From Roseivirga pacifica (GTDB taxonomy: Bacteria > Bacteroidota > Bacteroidia > Cytophagales > Cyclobacteriaceae): 64,000 nucleotides of DNA. How positions within the stretch are numbered: the first letter of the stretch is position 1; the number at the start of each line of letters is the position of its first letter. Made by a program: the position numbers and the translations under genes. Below, one piece after another: positions 26,651 to 35,556 of this stretch. The DNA is taken from NCBI RefSeq assembly GCF_900111145.1, contig NZ_FOIR01000001.1:1247501-1311500 (forward strand), in the 5' to 3' direction. Under the pieces are notes generated by a model. It saw only the letters and a program-made list of their open reading frames with translations. It was not told the DNA's origin and did not search any database.

Positions 26651-27847
26651 ATGGACATCCTTTCTAACCGCATTAAGAACATGGCGGAATCGGCTACACT
26701 TGCCATGGCCGCCAAAGCACGAGAATACAAAGCAAAAGGCATCAACGTGATTAGCCTTAGTTTGGGAGAACCCGATTTCAAAACCCCTCAGCATATTCAA
26801 GATGGAGCAAAGGCCGCGATTGATGAAGGTAAGTACTTTGCTTACCCACCAGTAAACGGTTATGCCGATTTGAGGGAAGCAATCTCTGCTAAGTTCAAAA
26901 ACGAAAATGGGCTGGAATATGGCCCTGATCAAATTGTGGTTTCGAATGGAGCTAAGCAGTCTATTGCCAATATTTTCCAAGCCATTATCAACGAGGGTGA
27001 CGAAGTAGTAGTATTCTCTCCATTCTGGGTGAGCTATTCGGCACTTATTGAATTGGCTGGCGGTGTGCCAGTGTATGTAAAAGGCAGCATCGACAATGAC
27101 TTTAAGGCTACGGCCGCTCAGTTGGCAGAGGTAATTACGCCAAAAACTAAAGCGATGATTTTCTCTTCGCCTTGTAATCCTACCGGTTCGGTATTTACAA
27201 AAGCGGAGCTTGAGGCTATTGCTGAGGTAGTGCTAAAGCAAGAAAACATGGTGGTGGTTTCTGACGAAATTTACGAGCACATTAACTATACGGGTGCGCA
27301 TGCCAGCATTGGTGCCATTCCGGGTATGATCGATAGAACTGTAACCGTAAATGGTATGGCCAAAGGCTTCGCCATGACGGGCTGGAGAGTTGGTTACATT
27401 GGCGCGCCACTTTGGTTGGCTAAGGCTTGTAACAAAATCCAAGGCCAGTTTACTTCGGCAAACTGTTCAATTGCACAGCGTGCTGCACTAACTGCGTTAA
27501 CTACCGACCTTGCGCCTACCCAAGAGATGGCCAAAGAGTATTTACGCAGAAGAGAAATGGTGAAGGAGTTATTGGATGAAATTCCGGGTGTAAAAACCAA
27601 TGTGCCTCAAGGTGCATTTTATTTCTTCCCAGACGTGAGCGCCTACTTTGGCAAGTCTGATGGCACAACTACCATTAACAATGCCAGCGATTTGGCTATG
27701 TACATTTTAGACAATGCCCACGTTTCGGTAGTAACTGGCGAGGCATTTGGCGACCCTGACTGTATCCGCTTGTCATATGCGGCATCAGAAGAAAACTTGA
27801 GAAAGGCAATTGCCCAGATTAAAGAAGTATTAGCAAAACTTTCATAA
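26651..27847 (+). CDS. Aspartate-type aminotransferase, PLP fold type I
   Basis: The 398-residue protein has the class I pattern SLGEPDFKTPQHI, the FSSPCNPTGSVF substrate loop, SDEIYEHINY for cofactor binding, and the Schiff-base Lys238 in NGMAKGFAMTGWRVGY. This is the subgroup Ib of bacterial aspartate aminotransferases (also aspartate/prephenate enzymes). It makes oxaloacetate and glutamate from aspartate and 2-oxoglutarate or related pairs. It lies six bases after recR and its stop abuts the hldA start, so the three are probably co-transcribed. Confidence 0.92.
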   Translation: MDILSNRIKNMAESATLAMAAKAREYKAKGINVISLSLGEPDFKTPQHIQDGAKAAIDEGKYFAYPPVNGYADLREAISAKFKNENGLEYGPDQIVVSNGAKQSIANIFQAIINEGDEVVVFSPFWVSYSALIELAGGVPVYVKGSIDNDFKATAAQLAEVITPKTKAMIFSSPCNPTGSVFTKAELEAIAEVVLKQENMVVVSDEIYEHINYTGAHASIGAIPGMIDRTVTVNGMAKGFAMTGWRVGYIGAPLWLAKACNKIQGQFTSANCSIAQRAALTALTTDLAPTQEMAKEYLRRREMVKELLDEIPGVKTNVPQGAFYFFPDVSAYFGKSDGTTTINNASDLAMYILDNAHVSVVTGEAFGDPDCIRLSYAASEENLRKAIAQIKEVLAKLS

Positions 27848-28843
27848 ATGACTTTTACGAACCCGGAAGCTCTTTTTGAAGCCTTTTCAAAACTTAAGGT
27901 TTTGGTAATTGGCGACATGATGGTCGATTCTTACGTATGGGGAAAGGTGAGCCGAATTTCGCCTGAAGCTCCAGTACCAGTGGTGCTGGCTACTAAGAAA
28001 GAAAAGCGACTGGGAGGAGCTGCCAACGTAGCCTTGAATGTGCAAGCATTGGGTGCTACGCCAATTCCTTGCGCCATTGTGGGCGATGATTTGGACGGTG
28101 AATTCTTTCTAAATCGCTTACAGGAAAAAGGCATTCCGAGCAAAGGTGTGATCACCAGCGAGGAGCGCATGACCACGGTAAAAGAAAGAGTGCTTTCGGG
28201 TTCGCATCAATTACTTCGTGTCGATTATGAAACCGATAAGGAGTTAAGCGCCATTGAGGAAAAAAGCCTTTTGGCGCACATTAAAAACCTTTTGCCGGAA
28301 AGCGATGTGGTGATCTTTGAAGATTACGACAAAGGGGTGATCACAAAAAACGTGATTGCTACCACCATTGCCGAAGCCAATAAGCTGGGCATTCCAACTG
28401 TGGTTGACCCTAAGAAACGTAACTTCCTAGACTACAAAGGCGCTACGCTTTTCAAGCCGAATTTGAAGGAGCTTCGCGAAGGTATGGAGCTTGATGTAGA
28501 TCCGAATAACCTCGATTCTATTAAGTCTGCTTCAAAGGCTTTGCAGGCAGCACTTGATGCCAAAATGATCATGGTAACGCTTTCAGAGCATGGTGTTTTC
28601 ATTAAAGACAATGGCGAAACGCATTTGATCCCTGCCCACGTGCGTCAGATCTCTGATGTTTCCGGAGCAGGCGACACGGTAATTAGTATTGTGGCTTGTG
28701 CCTTGGCTGCCGGCCTCAATGCAAAACAAACGGCTGCACTCGCCAACCTTGGTGGAGGCTTGGTTTGTGAGCACGTTGGCGTAGTACCAATCGATAAAAC
28801 TCGTTTGGGTGAAGAAGCTGCCAAGCAGCAGATTTTAGGGTAA
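27848..28843 (+). CDS. hldA: D-glycero-beta-D-manno-heptose-7-phosphate kinase, HldA type
   Basis: The 331 residues form a PfkB/ribokinase-fold kinase: LVIGDMMVDSYVWGKVSRIS at the N-terminus, LGGAANVALNVQALGA for sugar binding, VDPKKRNFLDYKGATLFKPN and the catalytic DVSGAGDTVIS. It matches the kinase half of HldE (RfaE domain I) but ends there, so it is a stand-alone HldA, and the adenylyltransferase HldC must be elsewhere. It phosphorylates the product of GmhA (5221-5808) in ADP-heptose synthesis. Confidence 0.92.
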   Translation: MTFTNPEALFEAFSKLKVLVIGDMMVDSYVWGKVSRISPEAPVPVVLATKKEKRLGGAANVALNVQALGATPIPCAIVGDDLDGEFFLNRLQEKGIPSKGVITSEERMTTVKERVLSGSHQLLRVDYETDKELSAIEEKSLLAHIKNLLPESDVVIFEDYDKGVITKNVIATTIAEANKLGIPTVVDPKKRNFLDYKGATLFKPNLKELREGMELDVDPNNLDSIKSASKALQAALDAKMIMVTLSEHGVFIKDNGETHLIPAHVRQISDVSGAGDTVISIVACALAAGLNAKQTAALANLGGGLVCEHVGVVPIDKTRLGEEAAKQQILG

Positions 28844-29276
28844 CAGTAATTAGCCTGCTTCTAGCACGTCATTCCCGCGAAGGCGGGAATCTCTATCGCT
28901 TTTGCATCCTTCAGGGTTGGGGTTTTACTCCATTATAAAACCCCAATTAGCAAGTCATTTCGAGCACACTTTGTCCTCCTTGGGAGGAGGTGCCCTTTAG
29001 GGCGGAGGAGGTACAGCGAGTTTTAACAGTTGTTAGTTTAACCACACAATAATAATTAATCTACTAGTGCTTACATTGACCAAGGAATGGGCCTTAACTT
29101 TTAAAAGTGTTTCTATCATGGGCTTGGGAATTTACAAGAAAGATAATGATACAATGTTGGATTTTGGTTTGGTGGAAGCGATCAACTTCCCATGTCATTA
29201 ACTAGGGGCTAGTGGTAATAATGCAGTGTTCATAAGTATTTTAAGTTTATAAAAAACTTTAATATTCAATTCAAAA
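28844..29276. repeat. Repeat-rich gene-free stretch
   Basis: The 433-base gap has ATTCCCGC-GAAG-GCGGGAAT (28871-28890) inside the wider CGTCATTCCC...GGGAATCTCT pattern seen again at 30272-30352. TTGGGGTTTTA and TAAAACCCCAA (28917-28946) form an 11-base-pair hairpin that could end the recR-hldA transcript. Next come GGAGG-rich short repeats (28976-29012). A 27-codon frame at 29118-29201 has no supporting feature. Confidence 0.6.
28917..28946 (+). terminator. Hairpin downstream of hldA, possible terminator
   Basis: TTGGGGTTTTA (28917-28927) pairs perfectly with TAAAACCCCAA (28936-28946) over an eight-base loop. No long T tract follows, so termination is only suggested. Confidence 0.4.
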
Positions 29277-29660
29277 ATGAATATGACAACTAGAACGAGT
29301 CTTGCGAAAAAATGGCTTTTCGCAAGCATATTAATCATAATTGCCTCGGTCATTATCCTATATAAAGGTTGGTTGAAAAAAATGCCACAGGATTATACAG
29401 TTGGAGAAGTTACTGAAATATATCATCCCGGAAAGGGTAATAAACAGGCCGTATTTATATATAAAGTTAAGGGGAATGCTTTTGAAAATCAGGTAAGCAT
29501 TCAAGAAGGTCAAAAACCAGAAGTAGGAGAAAAATACATAGTTCAGTTTCCAGAAAAATTTAATGGAAAACATGGTTTAATGAGGTTGGATTTGCCGGTG
29601 GGAGGTGATTTAGTTCCCCCTAAGGATGGCTGGGCGGAGCTCCCGACCAGTGTGTTGTAA
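29277..29660 (+). CDS. Unknown protein with one N-terminal membrane helix
   Basis: The 127-residue protein has an N-terminal anchor (WLFASILIIIASVIILYKGW, about residues 13-32) and a small extracytoplasmic domain of beta character (DYTVGEVTEIYHPGKGNKQA, FENQVSIQEG, EKYIVQFPEKFNG). I do not recognise the family; the fold may be OB-like, which is a guess. A second ATG two codons later could be used. It lies alone between repeat-rich gaps. Confidence 0.65.
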   Translation: MNMTTRTSLAKKWLFASILIIIASVIILYKGWLKKMPQDYTVGEVTEIYHPGKGNKQAVFIYKVKGNAFENQVSIQEGQKPEVGEKYIVQFPEKFNGKHGLMRLDLPVGGDLVPPKDGWAELPTSVL

Positions 29661-29697
29661 TAGGGTAAAGAAAACTAATACAGAACATAAATAGCAG

Positions 29698-29790
29698 CCC
29701 CTTAATTAGGGGGAATCTTTAGAGCTGAGGTTCTTGCTTCAAATACATCAATATGGAGCATCGAATCCTTTTACCCCCTTTTCAAAAAAG
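29698..29790. repeat. Short intergenic palindromes
   Basis: CCCCTTAATTAGGGG (about 29699-29713) and CCCTTTT-CA-AAAAGGG (near 29776-29792) are perfect or near-perfect palindromes between two single genes. They may act as terminators or be remnants of dispersed repeats. No coding frame is seen in this gap of 221 bases. Confidence 0.4.
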
Positions 29791-29881
29791 GGAGAGAACG
29801 GAACTGCATTCGTTCAGGATGACTTTCTATTGCAGTGAGTATAAATAGTCGTTGGTTTTATAACTCCATAAAAATTAACCT

Positions 29882-30205
29882 ATGCCATTTGTTGAGTTAT
29901 CCGCTTTGGAGCAAAGAGAATTGATTCCCGGTTTCAAAGGCCGTTTTATTCACACCGAAAAAATAACCATCGCTTATTGGAATATTGCGGCCGGAAGCAT
30001 TCTGCCAGAACACAGCCACCAGCATGAGCAAGTAGCCGCACAAGTGATCTCAGGAGAATTCGAAATGACACTGGAGGGAGAAACAAAACTTCTAAAAGCT
30101 GGCGATGTAGCCGTAATTCCATCCAATGTCGTGCACTCTGGCGAAGCCATTACCGACTGCCAGCTAATGGATGTATTTGCACCTGTTCGGGAAGATTATA
30201 AATAG
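29882..30205 (+). CDS. Cupin-domain protein
   Basis: The 107-residue protein is a single cupin barrel. Motif 1 is GSILPEHSHQHEQVAAQVISGEFE, with three His and a Glu as metal ligands, and motif 2 is GDVAVIPSNVVHSG with the fourth His. Such small cupins include dioxygenase- and isomerase-like enzymes and sensors. Neither reaction nor partner can be inferred, because both flanking gaps hold only repeats. Confidence 0.9.
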   Translation: MPFVELSALEQRELIPGFKGRFIHTEKITIAYWNIAAGSILPEHSHQHEQVAAQVISGEFEMTLEGETKLLKAGDVAVIPSNVVHSGEAITDCQLMDVFAPVREDYK

Positions 30206-30240
30206 TACCTAGTATTGAAGTGCTAGTAGCTAGACGGAAA

Positions 30241-30377
30241 AACTGAAGCTATCTCAAAAGCCAATTGTTTTCGTCATTCTCAGCTTGACTGGGAATCTTT
30301 TTGAGGCTTATGCGAGATTTAAAGAGATTCCCGATCGTTGTCGGGAATGACGTTTAGCTTTTGAGATAGCTTCAGTT
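30241..30377. repeat. MITE-like palindromic element with 21-base terminal inverted repeats
   Basis: Bases 30241-30261 are the exact reverse complement of 30357-30377. Inside, the arms stay partly complementary: TCGTCATTCT...GGGAATCTTT on the left faces GAGATTCCC...GGGAATGACGTTTA on the right. The whole 137-base unit could fold into one long hairpin. It has no coding capacity. Its left inner part resembles 47085-47120. No target-site duplication is evident. Confidence 0.8.
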
Positions 30378-30424
30378 TATTCAAGAGCAGCAAGTCTCAA
30401 TACTCACTACCCAATACTAGCATA

Positions 30425-31741
30425 CTATTTACTCAACTCTCCATAATCAACCACCATGCGGCTCATTAGGCGAATACCGTTAAGCATTCCTGAATCATCC
30501 ACATAGAAGTCTGGGGTATGGTGAGGGGCAGCATCGGCAGGGTTTTGGCCTTTTGGCATACCACCAATAAAGAAGTAAAGCCCAGGTATTTTCTCTTGAA
30601 AGAATGAGAAATCTTCCGCTCCAGTTACTGCATCAATATCGCTTTGCACATTTGCTGCACCCGATACTTCAATAAAAGTTGGTCCCATCATAGCGGTTAA
30701 CTCCGGGTCGTTGTAAGTAATTGGGTAACCCTCGTTAATGGTCAAAGTTGCTTTAGCGCCATTGCTTGCTGCTGTGTTTTCTACCACTTCTTTAAAACGC
30801 TTAAAAAGTGTTTCGCGCATGCCGGCATCCAAGGTTCTAATGGTGCCGACCATGTTCACTTCTTCAGGGATAATATTGCTTCGAACTCCACCTTCTATTT
30901 TACCAAAAGTAAGCACGGCAGCAGCCTTGGTGAGCTGTAGATTTCTACTCACAATGGTCTGCGCATTGTTAATGATCTGAGCGGCAGTTACAATCGGATC
31001 AACACCAGACCATGGGGCAGAGCCGTGGGTTTGCACGCCTTCAATTTTAATATCGAAGCTGTTAACCGCAGCCATAATGCCCTCTTTTCTGTAGCGCACT
31101 TGTCCGGCTTCGGTTTGTGAGTTAATGTGCAGGCCGAACATTACGTCCATGCCATCGGTAACGCCTTCTTCAACCATCAGTTTTGCACCACCTTCTTCAC
31201 CAGTTGGTGCGCCTTCTTCGGCAGGCTGAAACACGAACTTTACAGTTCCTCTAATGTCATCTTTTACTTCGGCTAAAACTTCGGCAACGCCCATAAGAAT
31301 GGCCACGTGCGTATCGTGACCGCAGGCATGCATTACAGGCACAGGGTTGCCATCATATTCGCCCATTTGTTTGGATGCCCACGGCAAGTCTACACGTTCT
31401 TTTACCGGTAGGCCGTCCATATCGGCACGCAGACCAATTACCGGCCCAGGTTTGCCGCCTTTCAGTGTGCCAACCACACCGGTATGAGCAATGCCTTCTT
31501 CTACCTCTATACCGAGGCTTCTTAAATGGTCGGCTACGTATTTGGCTGTTTTAAATTCTCTGTTTGAAAGCTCCGCATTTTCATGCACCCAATGCCTCCA
31601 TTCGATCACTTTTGGTTCAACCGTTTTGGCCAATTCCAAAACCTGATCTTTCAGTTTAGCCTTGGGGTCGGTTGGATTATTGAACGCGCTTAAGCCGGTG
31701 AGGAGCACCAACAGACACAAAATAGATACTAGTCTCTTCAT
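30425..31741 (-). CDS. Secreted M20 family amidohydrolase (hippuricase/aminoacylase-like)
   Basis: From the ATG at 31741 the protein has 438 residues and starts with a signal peptide (MKRLVSILCLLVLLTGLSAF); the frame start at 31774 would bury it. It has the M20D metal motifs: GLRADMDGLPV, MHACGHDTHVAILMG and FVFQPAEEG with the catalytic Glu, and a C-terminal GAEDFSFFQEKIPG. These enzymes remove N-acyl or N-benzoyl groups from amino acids. The signal peptide suggests a periplasmic role in using peptides or acyl amino acids. It lies 76 bases after hemE. Confidence 0.92.
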   Translation of the reverse strand: MKRLVSILCLLVLLTGLSAFNNPTDPKAKLKDQVLELAKTVEPKVIEWRHWVHENAELSNREFKTAKYVADHLRSLGIEVEEGIAHTGVVGTLKGGKPGPVIGLRADMDGLPVKERVDLPWASKQMGEYDGNPVPVMHACGHDTHVAILMGVAEVLAEVKDDIRGTVKFVFQPAEEGAPTGEEGGAKLMVEEGVTDGMDVMFGLHINSQTEAGQVRYRKEGIMAAVNSFDIKIEGVQTHGSAPWSGVDPIVTAAQIINNAQTIVSRNLQLTKAAAVLTFGKIEGGVRSNIIPEEVNMVGTIRTLDAGMRETLFKRFKEVVENTAASNGAKATLTINEGYPITYNDPELTAMMGPTFIEVSGAANVQSDIDAVTGAEDFSFFQEKIPGLYFFIGGMPKGQNPADAAPHHTPDFYVDDSGMLNGIRLMSRMVVDYGELSK

Positions 31742-31817
31742 AGTTTTTTGGATTGAATGCATAAAATACATCAATCCACTTGAAGAAAAAAGCAGTGTTA
31801 TGAAACTAGAATAAGAC

Positions 31818-32867
31818 CTAAACCGCTGCGCTGCGCATTTGCGCGCTGTACTCCTTCACGGTGTTGATAAATACTTTCACCTTTTCAGGGTCGGTATCTG
31901 GGTAAACACCATGGCCAAGGTTAGCGATATGGCGATGCGTACCGAATTGGTCAAGCATCTTTTTGGTAGCATTTTCTACTTCTTTGTTGGATGCATAAAG
32001 CGTACACGGATCGAGGTTTCCTTGCAGGGTTTTGCCTTCGCCAATCAGTCTGCGAGATTCAGCAATGTCCATGTTCCAGTCCAAACCTATGGTTTCGCAG
32101 TTAAGGTGACGCATTTCGCTTCTGGCAAAGAAAGCCCCTTTTGCAAATACGGTTACCGGCACTTCGTCAATCGCATCGCAAATCTGCGAGATGTACTTCA
32201 TGCTATATTTGGTGTAATGTTCTGGCGAAAGAATGCCTGCCCAAGAGTCGAACACCTGAACAATGTTGGCACCGGCAGCAATTTGTGCTTTCAGGTAAGC
32301 AATAGTGCTATCCGTAATCATCTGCATTAGTTCATCTGCTAATACAGGGTTATTGTAAAGCATTCTTCTAGCCTTAGAGAATGTTTTGCTTCCGTGGCCT
32401 TCCACCATATAGCAGAAAATAGTCCATGGAGCTCCTGCAAAACCGATCAATGGCACGCGGCCATTCAATTCTTTTTTAGTGATTTTAATGGCCTCTAAAA
32501 CGTAGCCCAAATCACTTTCGGCATCGGCAACTTTTAGTTTGCGTACATCTTCTTCAGAAGAAATTACGGAAGGGAAATTAGGGCCTTTCTTTTCGATCAT
32601 CTCGTAAGGCAAGCCCATTGCTTCAGGAATTACCAGAATATCGGAAAAGATAATTGCCGCATCGACTCCCAAAATATCCACTGGTTGAATGGTTACCTCA
32701 GCAGCCAATTCAGGCGTTTGAGCTAATTCAATAAATCCGCTCAATTTGTTGCGTACAGCTCTGTATTCAGGTAAAATACGCCCCGCTTGACGCATTAACC
32801 AAACAGGAGTTCGTTCTGTTTTTTCGCCTTTGGCGGCACGAATCAGTAGATCGTTCTGTAATTCCAT
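31818..32867 (-). CDS. hemE: Uroporphyrinogen decarboxylase
   Basis: HemE removes four carboxyl groups from uroporphyrinogen III to give coproporphyrinogen III. The 349 residues have the two signature blocks: [19 protein letters not shown] with the active-site arginines at the N-terminus and [19 protein letters not shown]. The catalytic Asp is in [16 protein letters not shown] and the conserved [11 protein letters not shown] is near the C-terminus. It is in the same orientation as a secreted unknown gene upstream and the M20 hydrolase gene downstream. Confidence 0.97.
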   Translation of the reverse strand: MELQNDLLIRAAKGEKTERTPVWLMRQAGRILPEYRAVRNKLSGFIELAQTPELAAEVTIQPVDILGVDAAIIFSDILVIPEAMGLPYEMIEKKGPNFPSVISSEEDVRKLKVADAESDLGYVLEAIKITKKELNGRVPLIGFAGAPWTIFCYMVEGHGSKTFSKARRMLYNNPVLADELMQMITDSTIAYLKAQIAAGANIVQVFDSWAGILSPEHYTKYSMKYISQICDAIDEVPVTVFAKGAFFARSEMRHLNCETIGLDWNMDIAESRRLIGEGKTLQGNLDPCTLYASNKEVENATKKMLDQFGTHRHIANLGHGVYPDTDPEKVKVFINTVKEYSAQMRSAAV

Positions 32868-32892
32868 GCGGCAAAGATAGTAATTGTTTCGC

Positions 32893-33627
32893 CTAGTAAA
32901 GTCTGGTTTTGTAAATCTTCATGCCTTTATATTCCCCTTCCATTTTTACAAAGTTCTGACCAACTTTTGTGTACCAAAACTTGGTGGGTTGAGTGCCGTG
33001 GTAATCGGTGAAAATCACCCAGCATTCCATGGCTTTTCCGTTGGCTAATTTTATGCTTTCAGTACCCGTTACTTCAAGTGTGTAAAAGTCAGGTTTTGTT
33101 GAACTTCCCGGGTGGTAGAATGACATAACCACTTTCTTTCCCTTGCTCATAGGAATAAGCGCATAAGTTTCTAAGTCAATCTCCCAATTATAAGTTGGTT
33201 CGGTGAGCACTAGTTTGAAATCAGCTTGTTGGTTTTCGCTGGCGCTGTCGAGCCCAGATATAAGCTGTTCGGTAAAGCGAAAGGCTTCTTTGCCTTTGCT
33301 GTCGGTGTATCTTATATGCTGCACTGGTTTTAGGGTGTAGGGTTCACAATAATATTCGAACCTGCCCGAACTCTGTGCGTTTGGCGATCGCCATGTGTGA
33401 GTGATCTTTATATAGTCTTTACCATTTAACTCGACCATTTCGGTGGTCCTAGTTTTCAAAGATCCATTCAGCTTACCGCTGTATTCATTGTAAACGATAT
33501 CGGTAACCGTGCCCAGTTCTAGGTTTTCGAACTGCTTAAACCGATGACCAACCCTAATGGTGTCTTGTGCTTGCCCATAGACCACAATTGTGAGCAGCAT
33601 GATTAGTGATATTTTGAGTTTTTGCAT
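32893..33627 (-). CDS. Secreted protein of unknown function (DUF3108-like)
   Basis: The 244-residue protein has a signal peptide ([20 protein letters not shown]). The mature part is all-beta in appearance ([72 protein letters not shown]) and resembles DUF3108-like envelope proteins with a lipoprotein-carrier-like fold. It ends 25 bases before hemE on the same strand, but a link with haem synthesis is not implied. Confidence 0.7.
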   Translation of the reverse strand: MQKLKISLIMLLTIVVYGQAQDTIRVGHRFKQFENLELGTVTDIVYNEYSGKLNGSLKTRTTEMVELNGKDYIKITHTWRSPNAQSSGRFEYYCEPYTLKPVQHIRYTDSKGKEAFRFTEQLISGLDSASENQQADFKLVLTEPTYNWEIDLETYALIPMSKGKKVVMSFYHPGSSTKPDFYTLEVTGTESIKLANGKAMECWVIFTDYHGTQPTKFWYTKVGQNFVKMEGEYKGMKIYKTRLY

Positions 33628-33794
33628 GGTGGCAAGAAATGCAGTTAATCTTAAATGTGTGGATTTAATCGATGTAGAGGGAGTACAAATCGACAGTTCA
33701 TTGGCTAGGTTCCTTATGTGTCAATTGTCGATTAAAATAGGGTGGATGTAGAAGTTCTGAATACTTTATTGTTCAATTGCGTTAATTGTAACTT

Positions 33795-34820
33795 ATGAAA
33801 TGGGCAGATAAGCGCAATATTATCATTCTACATGTTTCCTTTTGGGTGCTTTTTTTCTTGTTCAAAGTGTTCGACTATGCCAATGACATACCCACTGCTA
33901 TGGCGGTTAAATTAGTGGTATGTCAGCATATGTTTAGTGTCGTTGGGGCTTATGCGCACTATTTTTGGCTGCTTCCACTGCTTTTTAAAAGAAAGAAGTT
34001 GCCTGCTTATTTTTTAGGATTAATAGTGCTTTTTGCTTGCTGTATTGCTGGAAGGTTTTTGTTGGAATCAGCTTTTATAAGTGGTCTTTTTCAAACGGAC
34101 TATTATAGCCAGTGGACTTTTGCTAGGGGTATGAGTATGGTTTGGACGCTTGCTTCATTCATTGTTTTTATATCGCTGATCAAGTTCACGATTGATAGGT
34201 TCTTATTCGAGGCACAGAAAAAGGAAATAGAGAATGAAAAACTCAATGCTGAGCTGAATTACCTCAAAGCACAGATAAACCCTCACTTCCTTTTCAATAC
34301 GCTCCATAATCTTAATTATTTGGCACAAGCTAAACGGGACGAAACATCTCAGGTGATTATTAAGCTTTCGAACATAATGCGTTACATGATCTATGATGCC
34401 GGAGGAAAAGAAGTGGCCTTGGGGCAAGAGCTTGACTATATTAATGATTACTTAGACTTGGAAAAAATAAGGCTCAATAGGCCTTTCAACTTATCGTTCG
34501 AGATTAGTGCTGATGAGCAATTATCTATTGCACCTCTCATTCTTTTTCCTTTTGTAGAAAATGCTTTTAAGCACGGAATAAGTGATAAAGAAGAAGATTG
34601 TTGGTTGAAGATATCGGTAGAGTCGAATAAAGACGAGCTGACTTTTAAGGTGAAGAATTCAGTGCTAAAAACTAATGGGTTCAATGAGAAACAATCAGGG
34701 CTAGGGCTGAAAAATTTAGAGAGAAGACTAGCTTTAATGTACCCGAACAAGCATGCCCTGAATATAACTTCGGGTGATGATGTCTTTGAAGTATCACTTA
34801 ATATAGTACACACAGAATGA
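33795..34820 (+). CDS. LytS-like membrane sensor histidine kinase
   Basis: The 341-residue kinase has four hydrophobic segments in the first 135 residues, a short coiled coil (about 138-158), and the His_kinase block YLKAQINPHFLFNTLHNLNY with phospho-acceptor His164. The ATPase part has PLILFPFVENAFKHGI and GLGLKNLERRL. This is the LytS/YehU class common in Bacteroidota. The stop overlaps the start of the LytTR regulator gene by four bases, so the two form one signalling pair. The signal is unknown. Confidence 0.93.
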   Translation: MKWADKRNIIILHVSFWVLFFLFKVFDYANDIPTAMAVKLVVCQHMFSVVGAYAHYFWLLPLLFKRKKLPAYFLGLIVLFACCIAGRFLLESAFISGLFQTDYYSQWTFARGMSMVWTLASFIVFISLIKFTIDRFLFEAQKKEIENEKLNAELNYLKAQINPHFLFNTLHNLNYLAQAKRDETSQVIIKLSNIMRYMIYDAGGKEVALGQELDYINDYLDLEKIRLNRPFNLSFEISADEQLSIAPLILFPFVENAFKHGISDKEEDCWLKISVESNKDELTFKVKNSVLKTNGFNEKQSGLGLKNLERRLALMYPNKHALNITSGDDVFEVSLNIVHTE

Positions 34821-35500
34821 TCCGGTGCATAATAGTAGAAGACGAACCTTTGGCCAGAAAATTACTGGAAGAATATTGCGGAAAACTCTCTTCATTAGAA
34901 CTATTAGGGAGTTTTAGCAATGGTTTGGGTGCGCTAGATTTTCTAAAAACTGCTGAAGCTGACCTAGTATTTTTAGATATAAAAATGCCTGATCTTTCTG
35001 GTTTAGAATTAGCTAAACTTTTGAAGCAAGAGTGTCGGTTCATTTTCACGACTGCCTTTGCCGAGTATGCTTTAGAAGGCTTTGAATTAAATGCAGTTGA
35101 CTATTTGTTAAAGCCCTTTGATTTTGCTCGCTTCTTACGGGCAGTTCAGAAAGTTGAGCAAAGCACTCTGGCTTCTACTAAAGAGGAAGACTTCCTATTT
35201 GTTAAAGATGGGCGTGTTTGGCGCAAGCTAATGCTGCAATCAATCTACTACATACAAGGGGCAAAAGACTACGTGACCTTTCATTTTGAGGAAGGCAAGC
35301 TTATGAGCTTAATGACCCTGAAAGAGCTTGAATCGGAGCTGTCAGAAAAGGGCTTTATTCGAATTCATCAATCTTACATTATAAACAAACTGCAAATCCA
35401 GAGCTTTTCCAATGATAAAGTGGAGGTGAACGCTCAGTTTTTGCCTGTAAGTCAGAGTTATAAGCTGGCTTTTAAGCGTGCAATGAGCATTCCTGAATAA
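34817..35500 (+). CDS. LytTR-family response regulator
   Basis: The 227-residue protein has a receiver domain (1-115) with acidic pocket VEDE, phospho-acceptor Asp54 in LVFLDIKMPDLSG and the Lys of LLKPFDF. A LytTR DNA-binding domain follows (about 130-225: FLFVKDGRVWRKLMLQSIYYIQGAKDYV, FIRIHQSYIINK). It is translationally coupled to the LytS-like kinase. Target genes cannot be read with confidence. Confidence 0.95.
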   Translation: MIRCIIVEDEPLARKLLEEYCGKLSSLELLGSFSNGLGALDFLKTAEADLVFLDIKMPDLSGLELAKLLKQECRFIFTTAFAEYALEGFELNAVDYLLKPFDFARFLRAVQKVEQSTLASTKEEDFLFVKDGRVWRKLMLQSIYYIQGAKDYVTFHFEEGKLMSLMTLKELESELSEKGFIRIHQSYIINKLQIQSFSNDKVEVNAQFLPVSQSYKLAFKRAMSIPE

Positions 35501-35538
35501 TCTTATCGACTACGGTTTCAATCGATTGTAATAAGCAT

Positions 35539-35546
35539 TAGCTTTG
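35539..35546 (+). promoter_or_regulatory. Bacteroidota -7 element before the serine dehydratase gene
   Basis: TAGCTTTG matches TAnnTTTG and lies ten bases before the start codon at 35557. A -33 TTG at the usual distance is not evident. Confidence 0.4.
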
Positions 35547-35556
35547 CAGCAAATTG

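Noticed and set aside
29118-29201. 27-codon frame in the gap after hldA
   Set aside because: It has no hydrophobic or conserved segment and no promoter; in a repeat-rich gap a frame this short is expected by chance.
33693-33714. Possible LytTR binding site (ACAGTTCAT) before the LytS-like kinase gene
   Set aside because: One copy matches the LytTR box, but the neighbouring TAGGTTCCT fits poorly and the 13-base step is not the usual spacing of about 21.
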